Assembly: GCA_036403035.1 (NCBI GenBank) | Contig: DASWRT010000053.1 | Location: forward strand, 1-6,593 | Direction of reading: 5' to 3' | Origin: DASWRT01 sp036403035 | GTDB lineage: Bacteria > Pseudomonadota > Alphaproteobacteria > ATCC43930 > CGMCC-115725 | DNA length: 6,593 nucleotides | In this document: piece by piece, positions 4,849 through 6,593 of the stretch | Numbering within the stretch: the first letter of the stretch is position 1 | Layout: each line of letters begins with the position of its first letter | The notes under the pieces: model-generated | Told to the model about the DNA's origin: nothing | The model's database searches: none | Seen by the model: the letters and a program-made list of their open reading frames with translations, nothing else | Program-made: the position numbers and the translations under genes

Positions 4849-6593
4849 TTACACGCTGACGATTAGGTTCCCGAGCGCGTCGACTCGGGCGCGGTCGCCG
4901 GGTTCGATGACGCAGGTTGCGTCCAACTGCTCGACGATCGCCGGCCCCGCGAACGCAGCGCCGAGCGGCAGGGCGTCGCGGCGGTAGACCGGGGTGTCGC
5001 GCCAGCCGCCCTCGGCGAACCAGACGCGGCGGCGGCCGGCGACCGCGGCGTCAAGCGTCGTGCGCTCGCCGCCGGAGATCAGCGCCTCCAGGGAGACCGG
5101 GCGGCGCTTGCCGATGACGGCGGTGTGGAGGTTGACGAGCACCGGGCGGATCTCCGGCAGAGTCACTTGGAAGCGGTTCCAGTAAGCCTCGGCGAAGGCG
5201 TCGTGGAGCTGCTCGCGGGAGACGCCGGCATCGGCGAGCGGCACGTTGAGCACGTGGCTCTGCCCCTGGAACTGCATGTCGGCGCTGTGCAGGATTTCGA
5301 TGCGCTCGATCTCGACCGCCTCGCGCTCCAGCGTCCGCCTTCCCTCCTCGACCTGCCCGGTCAGCACCGCGCGCACCGTGTCCGGCTCCAGCAGCGCGAG
5401 CGGCTTGTTGACGGTGCGGACATAGTCGTGCCGCAGGTCGGCGACGACGCAGCCCAGCGCGTTGGTGAGGCCCGGCCGCGCCGGAATCAGCAGCGTCGGG
5501 ATGCCCAGCTCCCGCGCGATCGACGCGGCATGGAGCGGGCCGGCGCCGCCGAAGGCGAAGAAGGCGAAGTCGCGCGGGTCGTGCCCGCGCGCCAGCGACA
5601 CCATGCGGACCGCGCCGGCCATGCGGTCGTTGGCGATGCGCAGGATCGCCGCCGCGGCGCCCTCGGCGTCGAGCCCGAGCCTGGCCCCGACCGTCTCGGC
5701 GAGCCGCGCGCGGACATGATCGAGCGACACCGGGTTGTCGACCGCGAGCAGCCGGTCCGGGTTGAGCCGGCCGAGCACGAGATTGGCGTCGGTGATCGTC
5801 GGCGCCGTGCCGCCGCGGCCGAAGCAGATCGGGCCGGGCACGGCCCCCGCGCTCTCCGGCCCGACCTGGAGCAAGCCCGCGTCGTCGACGCGCGCGATCG
5901 AGCCGCCGCCGGCGCCGATCGTGTGCACGTCGACCATCGGCACGTGGATCGGCATCGCATATTCCAGCTCCAGCTCCGAGGAGACGAGCGGGACACCGTC
6001 CTGGATCAGCGCCACGTCGGTGCTGGTGCCGCCCATGTCGTAGGTGACGACGTTGGGAAAGCCGGCCTGCACCGCCGTGTAGGCCGCCGCGATCACGCCC
6101 GATGCCGGGCCGGACATCACGGTATGAACCGCCGCCTCCGCGACGAGCTTCGACGAGACGGTGCCGCCGTTGCCCTGCATCACCAGCAGGTCGTGCCCGT
6201 AGCCGCGCTCGCGCAGCTCGCGCTCCAGCCGGTCGATGTAGCGGTGCAGCACCGGCTGGATCGACGCGTTGACGGCGGCCGTCACGCCGCGCTCGAACTC
6301 GCGGTACTCCGACATCACCTCGTGGCCGGCGGTGACGTAGCGGTTCGGCCAGAGCGAGCGGGCGATCTCGGCGGCCCGCCGCTCGTGCGCCGGGTTGATG
6401 TAGGCGTGCAGGAAATGAATCACGAGCGACTCGACGCCGGCCGCGATCAGCTCGCGGACGGCGGCGGCGACCTCGGCCTCGTCGAGCGGGCGGACGATGT
6501 CGCCGTCGGCGTCGATCCGCTCCGTCACCTCCAGGCGCAGCTCGCGCGGGATCAGCGGCTCGAACGTGCCGATCAGGCCGTAGGGCTTCGGCC
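4849..6593 (-). CDS. hyuA: Hydantoinase/oxoprolinase family subunit A, 5'-truncated by window edge
   Basis: This is the ATP-dependent subunit-A family that includes N-methylhydantoinase A and the N-terminal half of 5-oxoprolinase. These enzymes use ATP to open a cyclic amide. The frame stays open to the right edge: 21 codons before the GTG at 6526-6528 read PKPYGLIGTFEPLIPREL and onward, which is family sequence, so that GTG is not the start. About 110-130 N-terminal residues, including the first phosphate-binding motif, should lie outside. Seen, numbered from that GTG: MQGNGGT (117-123), SGPASG (139-144), the actin-like ATP motif DMGGTSTD (164-171), IGAGGGS (204-210), AFGGAGPLHA (325-334), and a C-terminal beta region with QGQSH and FAGPAIVEQ ending in DALGNLIVSV. 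The C-terminus is complete. No subunit-B gene follows: after the stop come inverted hairpins and an opposing gene, so hyuB must lie upstream outside the window or elsewhere. The substrate cannot be told from this fragment. Confidence 0.93.
   Translation of the reverse strand, partial: PKPYGLIGTFEPLIPRELRLEVTERIDADGDIVRPLDEAEVAAAVRELIAAGVESLVIHFLHAYINPAHERRAAEIARSLWPNRYVTAGHEVMSEYREFERGVTAAVNASIQPVLHRYIDRLERELRERGYGHDLLVMQGNGGTVSSKLVAEAAVHTVMSGPASGVIAAAYTAVQAGFPNVVTYDMGGTSTDVALIQDGVPLVSSELELEYAMPIHVPMVDVHTIGAGGGSIARVDDAGLLQVGPESAGAVPGPICFGRGGTAPTITDANLVLGRLNPDRLLAVDNPVSLDHVRARLAETVGARLGLDAEGAAAAILRIANDRMAGAVRMVSLARGHDPRDFAFFAFGGAGPLHAASIARELGIPTLLIPARPGLTNALGCVVADLRHDYVRTVNKPLALLEPDTVRAVLTGQVEEGRRTLEREAVEIERIEILHSADMQFQGQSHVLNVPLADAGVSREQLHDAFAEAYWNRFQVTLPEIRPVLVNLHTAVIGKRRPVSLEALISGGERTTLDAAVAGRRRVWFAEGGWRDTPVYRRDALPLGAAFAGPAIVEQLDATCVIEPGDRARVDALGNLIVSV

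Noticed and set aside
6526..6528. GTG as the start codon of the hydantoinase gene
   Set aside because: Upstream codons in the same frame continue with family-typical sequence to the window edge, so the gene starts outside the window.

Overview
The window is GC-rich DNA from what looks like an alphaproteobacterium, probably Rhizobiales-like. This is inferred from the base composition, a small helical protein of a type common in that group, a multi-domain class III cyclase and a hydantoinase-A gene. No RNA gene, CRISPR array, insertion sequence or integrase was found. Two genes dominate the signalling content. Both encode class III nucleotidyl cyclase homology domains and both lie on the minus strand.

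Layout from left to right. Bases 1-174 hold no assignable gene, only the possible first codons of a minus-strand gene leaving the window. Bases 175-1050 (minus) encode a compact 291-residue cyclase-like protein with no sensor domain. An AT-richer divergent gap (1051-1304) carries a 30-bp near-palindrome that could be an operator. Bases 1305-1523 (plus) encode a 72-residue charged helical protein. Bases 1537-4254 (minus) encode a 905-residue membrane protein with six predicted membrane segments, HAMP, GAF, PAS, a class III cyclase domain and a conserved C-terminal tail. A second divergent gap (4255-4421) separates it from a small four-cysteine protein (4422-4673, plus). A pair of inverted REP-like hairpins (4693-4809) fills the convergent gap before a hydantoinase/oxoprolinase subunit A gene (4849 to the right edge, minus), which is 5'-truncated by the window.

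The large cyclase has two informative signatures. Its GAF domain carries the complete N-K-x5-F-x3-D-E motif of cyclic-nucleotide-binding GAF domains. Its catalytic domain has Thr767 where adenine-specifying Asp is usual, the class IIIb (bicarbonate-responsive type) polymorphism. With the GAF-PAS-cyclase order this recalls cyanobacterial CyaB1 and suggests a membrane-bound adenylate cyclase with feedback by its own product.

The small cyclase-like protein is the most open question. It keeps both metal aspartates, the Lys/Asp pair and the transition-state Arg, but has Asp for the usual Asn and about 32 extra residues in the second half of the catalytic domain. A compact cyclase without a sensor is the form seen in anti-phage (Pycsar) cyclases. 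No effector gene is visible because the window ends 174 bases downstream, so a defence role is only a hypothesis. The genes do not form one obvious operon: directions alternate, and hyuA looks metabolically unrelated.
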